Below, piece after piece: positions 18,056 through 27,120 of a stretch of 63,642 bases of DNA (its first letter is position 1; each line of letters starts with the position of its first letter). Location: NCBI GenBank assembly GCA_902537815.1, contig CACBCS010000010.1:1-63642 (forward strand), given 5' to 3'. The translations under genes were made by a program, and so were the position numbers. This stretch comes from an uncultured Pseudohongiella sp. GTDB lineage: Bacteria > Pseudomonadota > Gammaproteobacteria > Pseudomonadales > Pseudohongiellaceae. The notes beneath the pieces are model-generated. The model saw nothing but the letters and a program-made list of their open reading frames with translations. It did not search any database and was not told where the DNA came from.

Positions 18056-19207
18056 ATGATAGATGATGGCTTCGTTTTCCTGACAGCAATCGTGATCTTA
18101 TGTGCATCACTGCTGGCGATGGAACGGGCTTTCACTGTCAGGCTGTTTACCTGGTTCCCCCCCATTGTGCTGATCATGTTCGGTGCGATGCTTGGCTACA
18201 CCCTCGGCATCTGGGAGTTCACCGAATCGGTCCGAGCAACCAGAGAATCGACTCGGGATTTGATGATCCCGATGATGCTGTTTCTGATGTCGCTCAAATT
18301 CAGCTTTACGGAACTTAAAAAACTTGGCGTTAAAACCATACTGCTGTGTCTCGTGTCCGCCGCGACCATCGTAGCTGGCTTTGTGATTACCCATTTGCTA
18401 ATGCGCGGTTTTCTGGGACAAGAGAGCAGCCAAACGTTTGGCGTCATGGCCGCAGGCTGGACCGGGGGCACCCAGAACTTTGTTGCCGTCAAGGAGGCGC
18501 TGCAGGTGACTGACAGTGCCATGAGCTATACGCTGCTGATGGGCGCCCTGTGCTACTCGGTGTGGCTGGTGGTTGTCATGGCGGTGAAGCCGCATCGGCG
18601 GGCAATCAACCAAAAGCTCGGCGTAGAGACGGTCGCAGATAAAGCCGGCTATCGTGTACCGGAGCCAGAGGGGAAACGAATTGATGCCTCTGGGCTGATG
18701 AGCTGTCTTGGCATCTCACTGCTGGCAGCCTCTGTCAGCACTTCTCTGGGATCAAAACTTGCGTCACTCGGACTCTCTTCAGCCATGTTATGGACAGTGA
18801 TTCTGTCCACCGCTCTGGGCACTCTTGCCGCACATACTCCGTTGAGAAAATTGCCTGCCGCAGAAGAAGTTTCGGGAGTTATGCTGTATATCATCGTCGC
18901 TCTGATCGGAGCCGAGGTGAGCCTGGCTGCCATTCTGGATGCACCGTTCTATATCCTGTCCGGCTTTTTCATACTCGGCCTGCACGGCGTTGCCATGATT
19001 GCAGCGGCAAAAATTCTCAAGATCGATATCGCCCTGGCGGCAATTGCCTCCGTCGCGAATATCGGCAGCGCGCCGTCTGCCACGGTGGTTGCCGCCACCT
19101 TTGAACAACGGCTTATCCCGACAGCGATCCTGATGTCACTGTTCGGCTCACTGCTGGGGTCATTCCTTGGCCTGCTCACTGCGCAAGTGCTTCTCCGGCT
19201 GAGCTGA
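18056..19207 (+). CDS. DUF819 family membrane protein (YjcL-like)
   Basis: This is a 383-residue inner-membrane protein with about ten to eleven hydrophobic spans. The first half contains MSLKFSFTELKKLG and GWTGGTQNFVAVKEAL, and the C-terminal half contains SVANIGSAPSATVVAA, matching the conserved motifs of the DUF819 family. Members resemble transporters with inverted-repeat halves, and the substrate is unknown. The ATG at 18056 follows the interrupted methyltransferase by 170 bases, so it likely has its own promoter. A 266-base gap follows. Confidence 0.8.
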   Translation: MIDDGFVFLTAIVILCASLLAMERAFTVRLFTWFPPIVLIMFGAMLGYTLGIWEFTESVRATRESTRDLMIPMMLFLMSLKFSFTELKKLGVKTILLCLVSAATIVAGFVITHLLMRGFLGQESSQTFGVMAAGWTGGTQNFVAVKEALQVTDSAMSYTLLMGALCYSVWLVVVMAVKPHRRAINQKLGVETVADKAGYRVPEPEGKRIDASGLMSCLGISLLAASVSTSLGSKLASLGLSSAMLWTVILSTALGTLAAHTPLRKLPAAEEVSGVMLYIIVALIGAEVSLAAILDAPFYILSGFFILGLHGVAMIAAAKILKIDIALAAIASVANIGSAPSATVVAATFEQRLIPTAILMSLFGSLLGSFLGLLTAQVLLRLS

Positions 19208-19473
19208 ATAAGCGCCTGATTACGGTCTAACCAGGGACAGTTGTAACATTGTCTTTGGCGCGCCCCTGCATCTTCGCAAGCCGGCGCGTGGTCAGCAGAC
19301 TGCATCCTTGAGTTGCCTGTCACGCCCGCGTCGGACTGTGCTAAGGTAAGGCACAAAAACGCCCGGGTTGATCAGGCCGCATCGCGCGCTGGTGCAGAGC
19401 GACAGCAGGGTCAGAGGGAGTCAATTGCAGGGGGGCACTCGCCTCGGGCCGGTATCTGAAAGGAGACGACGAA

Positions 19474-20895
19474 GTGACAGACATCATCAGAATACTCAGG
19501 CGGATTTCTCTCGGGCTGCTCATCACACATTCGGCGGTCGTTCTGGCGAATGGTCTGAGCTACACAGCCCTGGATGAATATGTAGACACCGCAGACGAGA
19601 ATTATGCCTATACCGTTGCCGACACCGTTGCAGGGCCGGGATACAGGACACTGATAATAGAAATGACTTCTCAGCAATGGCTGACCGAGGCCGAAGTCGA
19701 CGACCCCATCTGGCAACACTACATGACAGTGACCATTCCGAATACTGTCAACAGCAACATCTCCTTTCTGTACATCACCGGAGGCAGCAAGTCGAACAGT
19801 CTGCCTGAGGGGGCGCCTGAGAACGATATCACCCGAGCACTCAGAACTCAGACCGTCGTCAGCACGCTCTATATGGTGCCGAATCAACCTCTTCGCTTTG
19901 CTGACAGCCCCGATATTGGGCGGACCGAAGACGCGATCATCGCTTACACCTGGGACAAATACTTACGCACCGGTGATGAAAAGTGGCCTCTGAGGTTCCC
20001 CATGACAAAATCTGCCGTCAGGGCCATGGATACAGTCACCTCTGTGGTGTCGAGCACATCAGAGAACGCACTGATCGTGGACAAGTTTGTTGTCGCAGGC
20101 GGTTCAAAGCGCGGCTGGACTACCTGGACAACCGCTATCGTAGATCCCAGAGTGATCGCCATCGCACCGATTGTAATCGACATGCTCAATGTCAGTGATT
20201 CTTTCAAGCATCACTACTCGGTTTACGGAGCCTATTCTCTAGCCGTTATCGATTATGTCACTAGCGGTGTGGTCAACTGGATAGACACGCCCGAATGGGA
20301 TGAATTGATGGATATGGTAGAACCCTATGAATACCGGGACCGGCTCACCTTACCCAAATATATCCTGAACTCTACGGGAGACGAGTTTTTCTTGCCCGAT
20401 TCATGGCAATTTTACTGGGACGAACTTGTCGGGGAGAAGCACCTACGATACGTGCCCAACTCCAATCACAGCATGAGCGATACCGATGTGATCGACAGCC
20501 TGGACTCTTGGTACCACTCAGTCGTCTACAACGTGCCACTGCCGCGCTATTCGTGGCGCGTTTCTGACACAGGAACCATTACCCTGTTTTCACTGGACGA
20601 ACCCGCAAAAGTCCTACTCTGGCAGGCTACTAACGAATCCGAGAGAAACTTTACTCAGGCAAAAATCGGTCGCGCCTACAGCAGCACTGAAATCCGTGCA
20701 ATGGCCCCCGGAGTCTATGAAATCCAGATGGAACAGCCGGCTTCAGGGTACGTGGCCTACTACCTCGAAGCCGAGTATGAAAGCGGCATCGCCGGTGTTC
20801 CGTTCAAGTTCAGCTCTGGTACTAAAGTGATTCCAGATACATACGAATATGAGTGGAAAAAGGCAACCGAGGAGTCTAGAACTCGCGATCCGTAG
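19474..20895 (+). CDS. PhoPQ-activated pathogenicity-related (PqaA-type) protein, exported
   Basis: This is a 473-residue protein of the PhoPQ-activated pathogenicity-related family, an alpha/beta-hydrolase-fold group. A signal sequence covers about residues 1-26. The conserved core includes QQWLTEAEVDDPIWQHYMTV, then VVAGGSKRGWTTW with candidate nucleophile Ser211, and NSTGDEFFLPDSWQFYWDEL with the probable acid, followed by NSNHSM carrying the His. The family was named in Salmonella and includes Dictyostelium AprA, but the biochemical role is unsettled. The start is a GTG at 19474 with AGGAG nine bases upstream. Nothing around it indicates PhoPQ control, so the name describes homology only. 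Confidence 0.8.
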   Translation: MTDIIRILRRISLGLLITHSAVVLANGLSYTALDEYVDTADENYAYTVADTVAGPGYRTLIIEMTSQQWLTEAEVDDPIWQHYMTVTIPNTVNSNISFLYITGGSKSNSLPEGAPENDITRALRTQTVVSTLYMVPNQPLRFADSPDIGRTEDAIIAYTWDKYLRTGDEKWPLRFPMTKSAVRAMDTVTSVVSSTSENALIVDKFVVAGGSKRGWTTWTTAIVDPRVIAIAPIVIDMLNVSDSFKHHYSVYGAYSLAVIDYVTSGVVNWIDTPEWDELMDMVEPYEYRDRLTLPKYILNSTGDEFFLPDSWQFYWDELVGEKHLRYVPNSNHSMSDTDVIDSLDSWYHSVVYNVPLPRYSWRVSDTGTITLFSLDEPAKVLLWQATNESERNFTQAKIGRAYSSTEIRAMAPGVYEIQMEQPASGYVAYYLEAEYESGIAGVPFKFSSGTKVIPDTYEYEWKKATEESRTRDP

Positions 20896-20970
20896 TATGC
20901 TTATCTATTACTTACCGCTATCATTTTAAAGCAATCGGTCGACGGTAAAAGTTATTCCAGGAAATAATCA

Positions 20971-21966
20971 GTGAACACTGTAGATTTCTTTACAGAGAAT
21001 GAAAGTCTGCTAAGTGCCCTTGCCGCACTCGCCGTGATTGTTGGCTTTTTTGCCACAACTGGAAAGAATTTCATTGCTCGGATATCACAACCCACAAAGC
21101 CAGGCAGTCTTTCGGAGCGGCTCACACTGTCTGAGCTGAGCGCCCCATCCCCTCATCCCATCAATTACGGAAGCTCTGGAGGGATAAATATAGCGTATTC
21201 GGTATACGGTAAAGAAAACCCAACGCTGATAGTAACTCCAGGTATTATTTCCAATCTCCATGTTTCATCTAATTTGCCACCGATTAAAGATTCGATGGAT
21301 GGGCTTGCCCGCTTTGCAAAAATTATAAACTTCGATAAACGAGGCCAAGGATTGTCCGATCCAACAAGCTCTGTTGCCACAATGGAAGAGAGGGTCAGTG
21401 ACATCGAGTGTGTGGCTGATGCTTCTGGCTCAGATAGCTTTTTCTTAATGGGCATATCGGAAGGCGGCCCAATGAGCATTAAGTATGCTGTGGAAAATCC
21501 TCATCGGGTTCGCGGGTTGATTTTATTCGGAACAACACCTAAGTTCTCACGATCCGATGACTTCCCAATGGGGTTTTCAAACAAGACTCTCGATGGGCTT
21601 GCCGAGTCATGGGGCAGAGGAAACGGCAGACATATCTTGTTCCCCAGTATTAGCGCCGAAACTATTGATGATGAGACTTATCGCGGGTTCGAAAAATTAC
21701 TTGCGGACAAGAGATCAATGATCCAGATTGTCGAATACATGAAGACGCTCGATGTAAGGCCATTACTTTCAAAAGTTTCTTGTCCTACTTTAATCGTGCA
21801 CTTTACTGGAGATCTCGCGGTTCCGATTCGAATGGGAAGGTTCTTGCATTCCAATATTCCCAACTCAGAATTCATAGAATTAGACGGAGTTGACCATTGT
21901 GATCTTGCAAGGAGCCGCAAGGGCGTCGCGAGTATCAAAGCGTTTATCGAATCTGTTGGATACTAG
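20971..21966 (+). CDS. Membrane-anchored alpha/beta hydrolase, AT-rich
   Basis: This is a 331-residue protein with one N-terminal hydrophobic segment (about 13-30) and then an alpha/beta-hydrolase domain. It shows FDKRGQGLSD, the nucleophile elbow GISEGGP with Ser163, and VDHCDLAR near the C-terminus with the catalytic His. The domain resembles those attached to some bacterial adenylate cyclases and thioesterase-like hydrolases; the substrate is unknown. Its codon use is visibly AT-richer than that of its neighbours, with many ATA, AAT and TTA codons, suggesting different ancestry. The start is a GTG at 20971 with CAGGAAA upstream. Its last 23 bases overlap the 3' end of the convergent TetR gene. 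Confidence 0.75.
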   Translation: MNTVDFFTENESLLSALAALAVIVGFFATTGKNFIARISQPTKPGSLSERLTLSELSAPSPHPINYGSSGGINIAYSVYGKENPTLIVTPGIISNLHVSSNLPPIKDSMDGLARFAKIINFDKRGQGLSDPTSSVATMEERVSDIECVADASGSDSFFLMGISEGGPMSIKYAVENPHRVRGLILFGTTPKFSRSDDFPMGFSNKTLDGLAESWGRGNGRHILFPSISAETIDDETYRGFEKLLADKRSMIQIVEYMKTLDVRPLLSKVSCPTLIVHFTGDLAVPIRMGRFLHSNIPNSEFIELDGVDHCDLARSRKGVASIKAFIESVGY

Positions 21967-22537
21967 AGTCGCTTTTCACTAATTTTCGCATTGCATTGAT
22001 AAGGTCTTTCAACTGGCTTACATCCTCTGTCGAACGCCTGACGAGCAAAGAACCCTGGAGAGAATTGAAGATTACCCGGGACAAAGATTTCGGCGAGTCG
22101 ATGAGCACGAGTTCGCCGAGTTCGACTCCCTCTCGCAAGATCTCCTCAAGCCATCGCTGATGCGCTTCAATAAACTGCTTCACTTCAACGCGCATGACTT
22201 CCGGCAGAGCAGGTATCTCACCCGCGAGCGCGCCGCAAAGACATACTTTGTCCGGGGTGGAAGCTAAAAACAGAAAGGGTGAGAAGTAGAACTCCAATGC
22301 ATCCCAGGAGGACTTGGCGGGATCCTTGCTTATCTGTTGCAGTTGAGAGGCAAACGTGTCCCGGTAACGACGTATGATGGCAACACCCAGTTCTGCTTTG
22401 GTGGGGAAATGGTGGATGATACTGGGCTTTCTGATGCCGACTTCAGAGGCAATGTCTTGGAAGCTCATCGCCGAAAACCCCCCGGTCTGAATCAACTCCT
22501 GACCGACATCGAGAATCCTGTCTGCGGTTGCATTCAT
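21944..22537 (-). CDS. TetR/AcrR family transcriptional regulator
   Basis: This is a 197-residue repressor. The N-terminal helix-turn-helix domain (about residues 5-50) reads FQDIASEVGIRKPSIIHHFP, the standard TetR recognition helix with the HHF...K signature, followed by an all-helical ligand-binding domain with CLCGALAGEIPALP, typical of the NemR/AcuR-like branch. Its ATG shares one base with the TGA of the upstream hydrolase gene (TGATG), so the two are translationally coupled. A palindromic operator in front of that hydrolase gene is its likely target, giving autoregulation. The inducer is unknown. The 3' end overlaps the convergent hydrolase gene by 23 bases. Confidence 0.88.
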   Translation of the reverse strand: MNATADRILDVGQELIQTGGFSAMSFQDIASEVGIRKPSIIHHFPTKAELGVAIIRRYRDTFASQLQQISKDPAKSSWDALEFYFSPFLFLASTPDKVCLCGALAGEIPALPEVMRVEVKQFIEAHQRWLEEILREGVELGELVLIDSPKSLSRVIFNSLQGSLLVRRSTEDVSQLKDLINAMRKLVKSDSSIQQIR

Positions 22538-23649
22538 CAGTTAAGAGGAGGCGTATGCGCTTTCACAAAGGGAACCAGCGCTTCCAGTATTTGCGGGAGC
22601 TCTCTGCCAAATGCAAACGTGGAGTTATTGATCAGCGTCGTGGCAGACCTTGAGTTCGTGATCGGATGCAGGTTATCGCTGTACTGATCGTGATGCAGCA
22701 GCAGAGTCGCAGGAACCCGAATCGCGGCCAACGCTTCATCCGACATCCCCAGCGCCGTCTGAAAGCGAGTCGCCTGCAAGTGTTCACCTGAGGTTCGCAT
22801 CGCCGCGAGGAAATCTGACACATTGGCCGCGAAGAATCGCGCTCGCCGCTCCGGCGTATTACGATCCAGATAAGCGCTCCAATATTCCGTTTCAGCAACG
22901 TCCTGCATTGACGTAAGAGGCAGATTATCCAGATGTTCTCTCGTCATCAGGGTTTTCTCTGGAAGATACTTAAAGAAATAATCCTCAGACAGACGGGCAG
23001 CCGCATAAGGGCCGCCAGTGAGCGGCGCAATAATGAGCGCTGCAATGTCTTCCGGATAGCGTGAGGCCAGTATCATGTTGGAGCGCCCACCAGAGGACAT
23101 GCCATAGAATGCGGCAGGCGCCACCCCAAGGCGTTTAACCAAGATGTGCAGATCCTCACCCTCCTCTACCATCTGTGGCTGGCTGCCGAACGTAGCTTCT
23201 GACAGACCGATGTTCCGACGGTCGTAAATGATCACCCTGAAATCCGGCTCTGCTGCAGCAACATTGCGTGCAAACCCGCCGAAGCCATTGGTGTCTCCGT
23301 TTCCGCCCGGCGTGACGATAAGGGGAATCGACCCCTCAGGATTGTAAATCTCGACGTGGAGAGTCACGTCTCTTTCCGGTCTCAAATTGATTTCCCGGAT
23401 TTCGACGAGGACGTCTTCGGCGCCCGGTTCAGGCTCGGCGTTGAAATATACGGGAAACCAGGAATTGTTCGCAGCACCGCGAAAAAGCGTCACATCACTT
23501 TCGTCATTCTCGAACGCACCGCCGAACTGTTCGTTGGGCTCACTGTTTGCCTGAGGCGCTGTTTGCGCCCGGGCTATTGTTGAGGTCAACAGGACAAGTA
23601 ACGCCACCGAAAGTCGCAGCATGGTCTGCTTAGGATTTTTATTTTTCAT
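22537..23649 (-). CDS. Exported alpha/beta hydrolase, first gene of TetR operon
   Basis: This is a 370-residue protein. A signal peptide (LRLSVALLVLLTSTIARAQ) is followed by about 80 residues, then an alpha/beta-hydrolase core with TPGGNGDTNGFGG (oxyanion region), YDRRNIGLSE and the nucleophile elbow GMSSGG with Ser185. The terminal region contains LLLHHDQYSDNLHP and then NNSTFAFGRELP. Substrate unknown. ATG 23649 has GGAG eight bases upstream, whereas an earlier in-frame start would lie within the operator. It heads a two-gene unit with the TetR regulator and faces the NhaC-type antiporter across a short divergent promoter, so it is probably derepressed by a small-molecule inducer. Confidence 0.82.
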   Translation of the reverse strand: MKNKNPKQTMLRLSVALLVLLTSTIARAQTAPQANSEPNEQFGGAFENDESDVTLFRGAANNSWFPVYFNAEPEPGAEDVLVEIREINLRPERDVTLHVEIYNPEGSIPLIVTPGGNGDTNGFGGFARNVAAAEPDFRVIIYDRRNIGLSEATFGSQPQMVEEGEDLHILVKRLGVAPAAFYGMSSGGRSNMILASRYPEDIAALIIAPLTGGPYAAARLSEDYFFKYLPEKTLMTREHLDNLPLTSMQDVAETEYWSAYLDRNTPERRARFFAANVSDFLAAMRTSGEHLQATRFQTALGMSDEALAAIRVPATLLLHHDQYSDNLHPITNSRSATTLINNSTFAFGRELPQILEALVPFVKAHTPPLN

Positions 23650-23671
23650 CAGATTATCTCCTTTAGCCTGT

Positions 23672-23695
23672 AAACTACCGAACGGTAGGTAGTTT
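23672..23695. promoter_or_regulatory. TetR-type palindromic operator
   Basis: AAACTACC (23672-23679) and GGTAGTTT (23688-23695) form an 8+8 inverted repeat. Inside it, CTACCG-AA-CGGTAG (23675-23688) forms a second, overlapping palindrome. Nested palindromes of this size are typical of TetR family operators. The site is 23 bases upstream of the hydrolase start and in the region that must hold the NhaC promoter, so binding of the TetR product could control both directions. Assignment to this TetR is inference from proximity. Confidence 0.75.
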
Positions 23696-23762
23696 GTCAA
23701 ATATCAACCCGACACTTTTCCACTGGCTTGAAATAGTTGATTTTTCGGTATTTACTGCGCCG

Positions 23763-25277
23763 ATGTTTGAGCCTGATGCCAGCTCCCTCCTCCCTCTCGT
23801 CGTTACCCTTGTGCTGTCTCTCTCCACCCGCAACGTCATTGTGGGGCTTTTCAGTGGCGTGTTCGTCGGAGTAATGATGGTGCACGGCGCATCTCCGCTG
23901 GCCGCCATGAGCCAAATGGTCATCGAGCACCTCGTGCCTGAACTCACCGATTCCTATAATGCCGGTGTGCTCGTGCTGCTGGCATTCATCGGTGGCTTCG
24001 TGGCCCTAATGGAAAAAAGTGGAGGGGGCGCGGCCTTTGCTCAATCTATCAATTCCCGGATCAGATCGCGTCTCCAGGCTCAGCTGGCCGCCTGGCTCAG
24101 CGGGATTGCCATTTTCTTTTCCGATCTCGGTACGCCACTCATCATCGGGCCCGTTTTTCGACCACTGACCGATCGCCTGCAAATCTCCCGCCAGAAACTG
24201 GCATTTATCATCGACTCAACGTCTTCTCCGGTCGCGATCCTGGTCCCTTTTATCGGGTGGGGCGTCTATATCATGGGCCTGATGAGTCAGGAGTTCACCG
24301 CTCTGGGTCTTGAGCAGAATGAGTTCGCCGCGTTTGTTCAGACCATGCCTTTTCAGTTTTATGCCTGGCTGACGGTCGGCATGGTGCCTTTGATGACCGT
24401 GCTGAAGCTGGATTTTGGCCCCATGCAAAAAGCCGAAATTTCTGCCCGTCAGGACACTCATACATCACCCGCAAAAGCCGAATCTGACGGCAGCGAGATC
24501 AATGGCTTCACACACGCCAATGCCCGACCTGTGCTGGTCTGGGTGCCGCTGGCCGTACTCGCGGGTGTGCTCTGCTGGCAGCTGGTCCCACTGGGGTTCC
24601 CTCTCAAGCCGGTGTCCGGCTCACTGTTTCGCGCCGGGCTCTCCAGTGCCTATTTCAGTGCAGCCGTCACCCTGATTACTTTGATGGCCTTGCTCAGAGT
24701 CAGACCCGTTCTGCAGAGCATCGACATTTACCTGAAGGGCATGACCAACATGACGCTGGTAGCAGTGACCCTGCTGCTCGCGTGGGCGCTCTCTGATATC
24801 GGCCGGAGTCTAGGCGCCGACGTCTTTATCTCCGGCGTCACCGAAGCTGCCCTGCCCGTCTGGTTGCTGCCGGCAGTCATCTTTGTGCTGTCAGCAATGC
24901 TGAGTTTTGCCACGGGCTCGTCATGGGGAACCTTCGCCATTATGTTTCCACTGGTCATTCCCACGGCAAGCCTTGTGGGGGCGCCACTGTACGCCTGTAT
25001 GGGAGCAGCGCTATCGGGCGGGCTGTTTGGCGATCACAGCTCGCCTATATCTGAAACGACAATCCTTTCCTCAACAGGTGCCGGATGTGCTCAGATCGAA
25101 CATTTCAGGACCCAGCTACCCTATGCGCTTTTGAATGGAATGATCAGTTTATCCGGATTCTTGCTGGCCGGAATGCACGGTGAGTACTGGATACTTTTAA
25201 TGCTGATCGCTCTGCAGTTCATCCTTCTGATGAGCCTGCAGCGACTGATCACACGCGAAGGCAGGAGAGGCGTCTGA
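23763..25277 (+). CDS. NhaC-type Na+/H+ antiporter family membrane protein
   Basis: This is a 504-residue inner-membrane transporter with about 11-12 spans. The conserved NhaC/Na+ antiporter features are visible: AFIGGFVALMEKSGG in the first third, SPVAILVPFIGWGVYIMG, SFATGSSWGTFAIMFPL and GDHSSPISETTILSSTGAG near the C-terminus. The family exchanges Na+ for H+ or carries organic substrates. ATG 23763 is preferred, although no strong Shine-Dalgarno is visible, because frames extending further upstream run through the TetR operator. The first residues MFEPDASSLLPLVVTLVLSL suit a membrane N-terminus. It is probably co-controlled with the divergent hydrolase operon. Confidence 0.82.
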   Translation: MFEPDASSLLPLVVTLVLSLSTRNVIVGLFSGVFVGVMMVHGASPLAAMSQMVIEHLVPELTDSYNAGVLVLLAFIGGFVALMEKSGGGAAFAQSINSRIRSRLQAQLAAWLSGIAIFFSDLGTPLIIGPVFRPLTDRLQISRQKLAFIIDSTSSPVAILVPFIGWGVYIMGLMSQEFTALGLEQNEFAAFVQTMPFQFYAWLTVGMVPLMTVLKLDFGPMQKAEISARQDTHTSPAKAESDGSEINGFTHANARPVLVWVPLAVLAGVLCWQLVPLGFPLKPVSGSLFRAGLSSAYFSAAVTLITLMALLRVRPVLQSIDIYLKGMTNMTLVAVTLLLAWALSDIGRSLGADVFISGVTEAALPVWLLPAVIFVLSAMLSFATGSSWGTFAIMFPLVIPTASLVGAPLYACMGAALSGGLFGDHSSPISETTILSSTGAGCAQIEHFRTQLPYALLNGMISLSGFLLAGMHGEYWILLMLIALQFILLMSLQRLITREGRRGV

Positions 25278-25344
25278 AGTCATAGCGGCCAGATCGCCGC
25301 GGCCGGTTTACCGTGAAAAGAGCAACAGACAGTTAGGCGGCCTT

Positions 25345-26451
25345 CTATTTAACGAGCAGATATCCTCCCCAGAAATAAGGATGCCCGAACCTGGGTGAAG
25401 CCTGCATTACGCGCTGAGCGGCTTGCAGAGCAGTCGCTGGCTGCAGGCCTGCTGCTCTGCCGTCTCGGTAATCAGCCATCAGCTTTTCGTGCGCCGCCGG
25501 GTTGGTCGACCAAAGACTCGCCAGATTTGCCGGCAGACCCAGACTGTAATGGGCACCCAACAGGCGATTCGCCTCAGCGGCTGCAGTGACGGGTGATCTG
25601 CTGACGGCCAGAGCCAGAGATTCTTCGGCAAGTGAAATCTGCAGCGCGTGATTTGCTGACGAAAGGACACCCTCAGGCGCAGAAGAACCGGCGGAACCTG
25701 TCGCGCGGTAAGTCACTTCTGCCGGGATAGGCGCCATCTGCAGAGTAAAATCTTCCAACAAATACTCACTGCCGGAGTAGAGCGCCGCATAGGGCACAGC
25801 GCGAAGGTCATCTGTGGCGGTTATGATCAGTGTGTCGATTTCGGCCTGACGCAGGTCAGCAACAAAGGGGCTGATTAAACTGTCATAGAGGTCGCGTGAG
25901 GCACGCTCCATGCCATTGAAACTGGAGTCGATCTGCAGTTCCTGGACAAAATAGCGAATCGAGCGTGTCATGTCTGGTTTGGCCATGTCTGGTTTGGCCA
26001 TGTCTTTGGTGTAGATCCGGACCGTTCCGGCAATTTCCAGCAGATGGACGAGGCGGGTGTCGAGCTGAATCGAAACCAGACGAGCACTGTGCTCCGCCAG
26101 CTGACCGGAACCCACCTGAAACGCTTCTATCTGACGGATGTCTGCCTTCTCGGGCATGAGCGCGACCGCGCTGAGCCGGGCAATCTCATCGTAAAGTTGA
26201 TTGACCGGCCCAGAGAGAAGCACCTCCCCTTCCGCCGACTCTCCGGCCGCCTCAAGGAGCTGGGCCAGTCCTGCCGGTTCCGCATCTGATGTCTCCTGTG
26301 CGGACAGGGCCGGTGCGAGGCCAGCAGACACACAGACCAGCAGCCCGGCCAGATGACCGGGACTGAGTTGTCGCCAGGACAACAGGAACAAAGAAGCGGT
26401 GATCGTCACGGCGCACAGATCCTGATGAATTTCTCTCAAGGGTTGCGCCAA
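25345..26451 (-). CDS. Degenerate CHAT-domain protein, no catalytic cysteine
   Basis: This is a 368-residue protein. Hydrophobic residues (about 35-51) ending in ALSAQ suggest export. Residues of about 180-240 (DLRAVPYAALYSGSEYLLED) match the start of a CHAT (caspase-like) domain, and the C-terminal region (NLASLWSTNPAAHEKLMADY ... HPYFWGGYLLVK) matches its end. The stretch between, which normally carries the catalytic His-Gly and Cys, is short and lacks both. The only cysteines in the protein are near the N-terminus (about residues 13 and 40). The CHAT half therefore cannot be a cysteine protease. The N-terminal TPR repeats found in many relatives are also absent. It could be a decayed copy or a non-catalytic binding protein. 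Confidence 0.65.
   Translation of the reverse strand: MAQPLREIHQDLCAVTITASLFLLSWRQLSPGHLAGLLVCVSAGLAPALSAQETSDAEPAGLAQLLEAAGESAEGEVLLSGPVNQLYDEIARLSAVALMPEKADIRQIEAFQVGSGQLAEHSARLVSIQLDTRLVHLLEIAGTVRIYTKDMAKPDMAKPDMTRSIRYFVQELQIDSSFNGMERASRDLYDSLISPFVADLRQAEIDTLIITATDDLRAVPYAALYSGSEYLLEDFTLQMAPIPAEVTYRATGSAGSSAPEGVLSSANHALQISLAEESLALAVSRSPVTAAAEANRLLGAHYSLGLPANLASLWSTNPAAHEKLMADYRDGRAAGLQPATALQAAQRVMQASPRFGHPYFWGGYLLVK
25969..26005. repeat. 15-bp tandem repeat inside CHAT-like gene
   Basis: CATGTCTGGTTTGGC occurs twice head to tail (25969-25983, 25984-25998), followed by a partial third copy CATGTCT. It is in frame and encodes the repeated peptide MAKPD. The unit is a multiple of three, so copy-number change would alter protein length but not frame. 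Confidence 0.85.
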
Positions 26452-26621
26452 GCTTACCCGTTCGTCCGCCCGGTTTAAATCAGCGCCGGACTGTAAATAC
26501 TGATGAACCGATCAGCAATGCTACGCCAAGAAGTCTGGGTAAGAGGCGTCTTCAGGCGGAGTACCGGCCGACAGGCCTGCGTCACTTCATCCTGAGACAG
26601 GTTAGAAAGGCAACGCTCGGA

Positions 26622-27050
26622 TCAGAGCGCACTGCGGGCAATGGACTGAATCCGCGCCACCATGGCGCGCAGACCATTGCCTCTGGAGGCAGAGAGATGA
26701 TTGAGCAACTCCAGTTCAGCAAAGTACGCGTCAATATCAAAATCCAGAATGTCCTGAGGAGTGCGGTTGTTGTAGGCCGCAAGAATGATGCACAGCAGCC
26801 CTTTTACGATAAAGGCATCGCTGTCGACAGCGAGCTGGACCTTGCCTTGTTCGATGCGTTCGTCAATCCACACCTGACTCTGGCAGCCTCGCACGAGCCT
26901 GTCCTCGGTGCGCTTGGCTTCGGGCAATTCAGGCAGGTCTTTTCCAAGATCAATAATGTACTTGTAGCGCTCTTCCCAACTGTCAACGAAACCCAGGGTG
27001 TCCTTGATGTCATCGCTGCTGATCGAGTGCCTGAAAGGGTGATTGCTCAT
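26622..27050 (-). CDS. sufE: SufE family sulfur acceptor
   Basis: This is a 142-residue cytoplasmic protein, last gene of the suf cluster. SufE takes persulfide sulfur from SufS and delivers it to the SufBCD scaffold. The conserved active-site Cys56 lies in VRGCQSQVW, preceded by DRLVRG, and the C-terminal LSASRGNGLRAMV matches the family. Length is normal. It follows sufT by about 70 bases on the same strand, so it is probably transcribed with the operon. The stop at 26622 is followed by 170 bases with no recognisable gene before the CHAT-like protein. Confidence 0.92.
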   Translation of the reverse strand: MSNHPFRHSISSDDIKDTLGFVDSWEERYKYIIDLGKDLPELPEAKRTEDRLVRGCQSQVWIDERIEQGKVQLAVDSDAFIVKGLLCIILAAYNNRTPQDILDFDIDAYFAELELLNHLSASRGNGLRAMVARIQSIARSAL

Positions 27051-27120
27051 GTGGTTTACAACTTACTGTATGGAGGTGAAGCCGGAGGCGGCGCAGTATA
27101 ACTGAAAGATCAGGCAGGCG

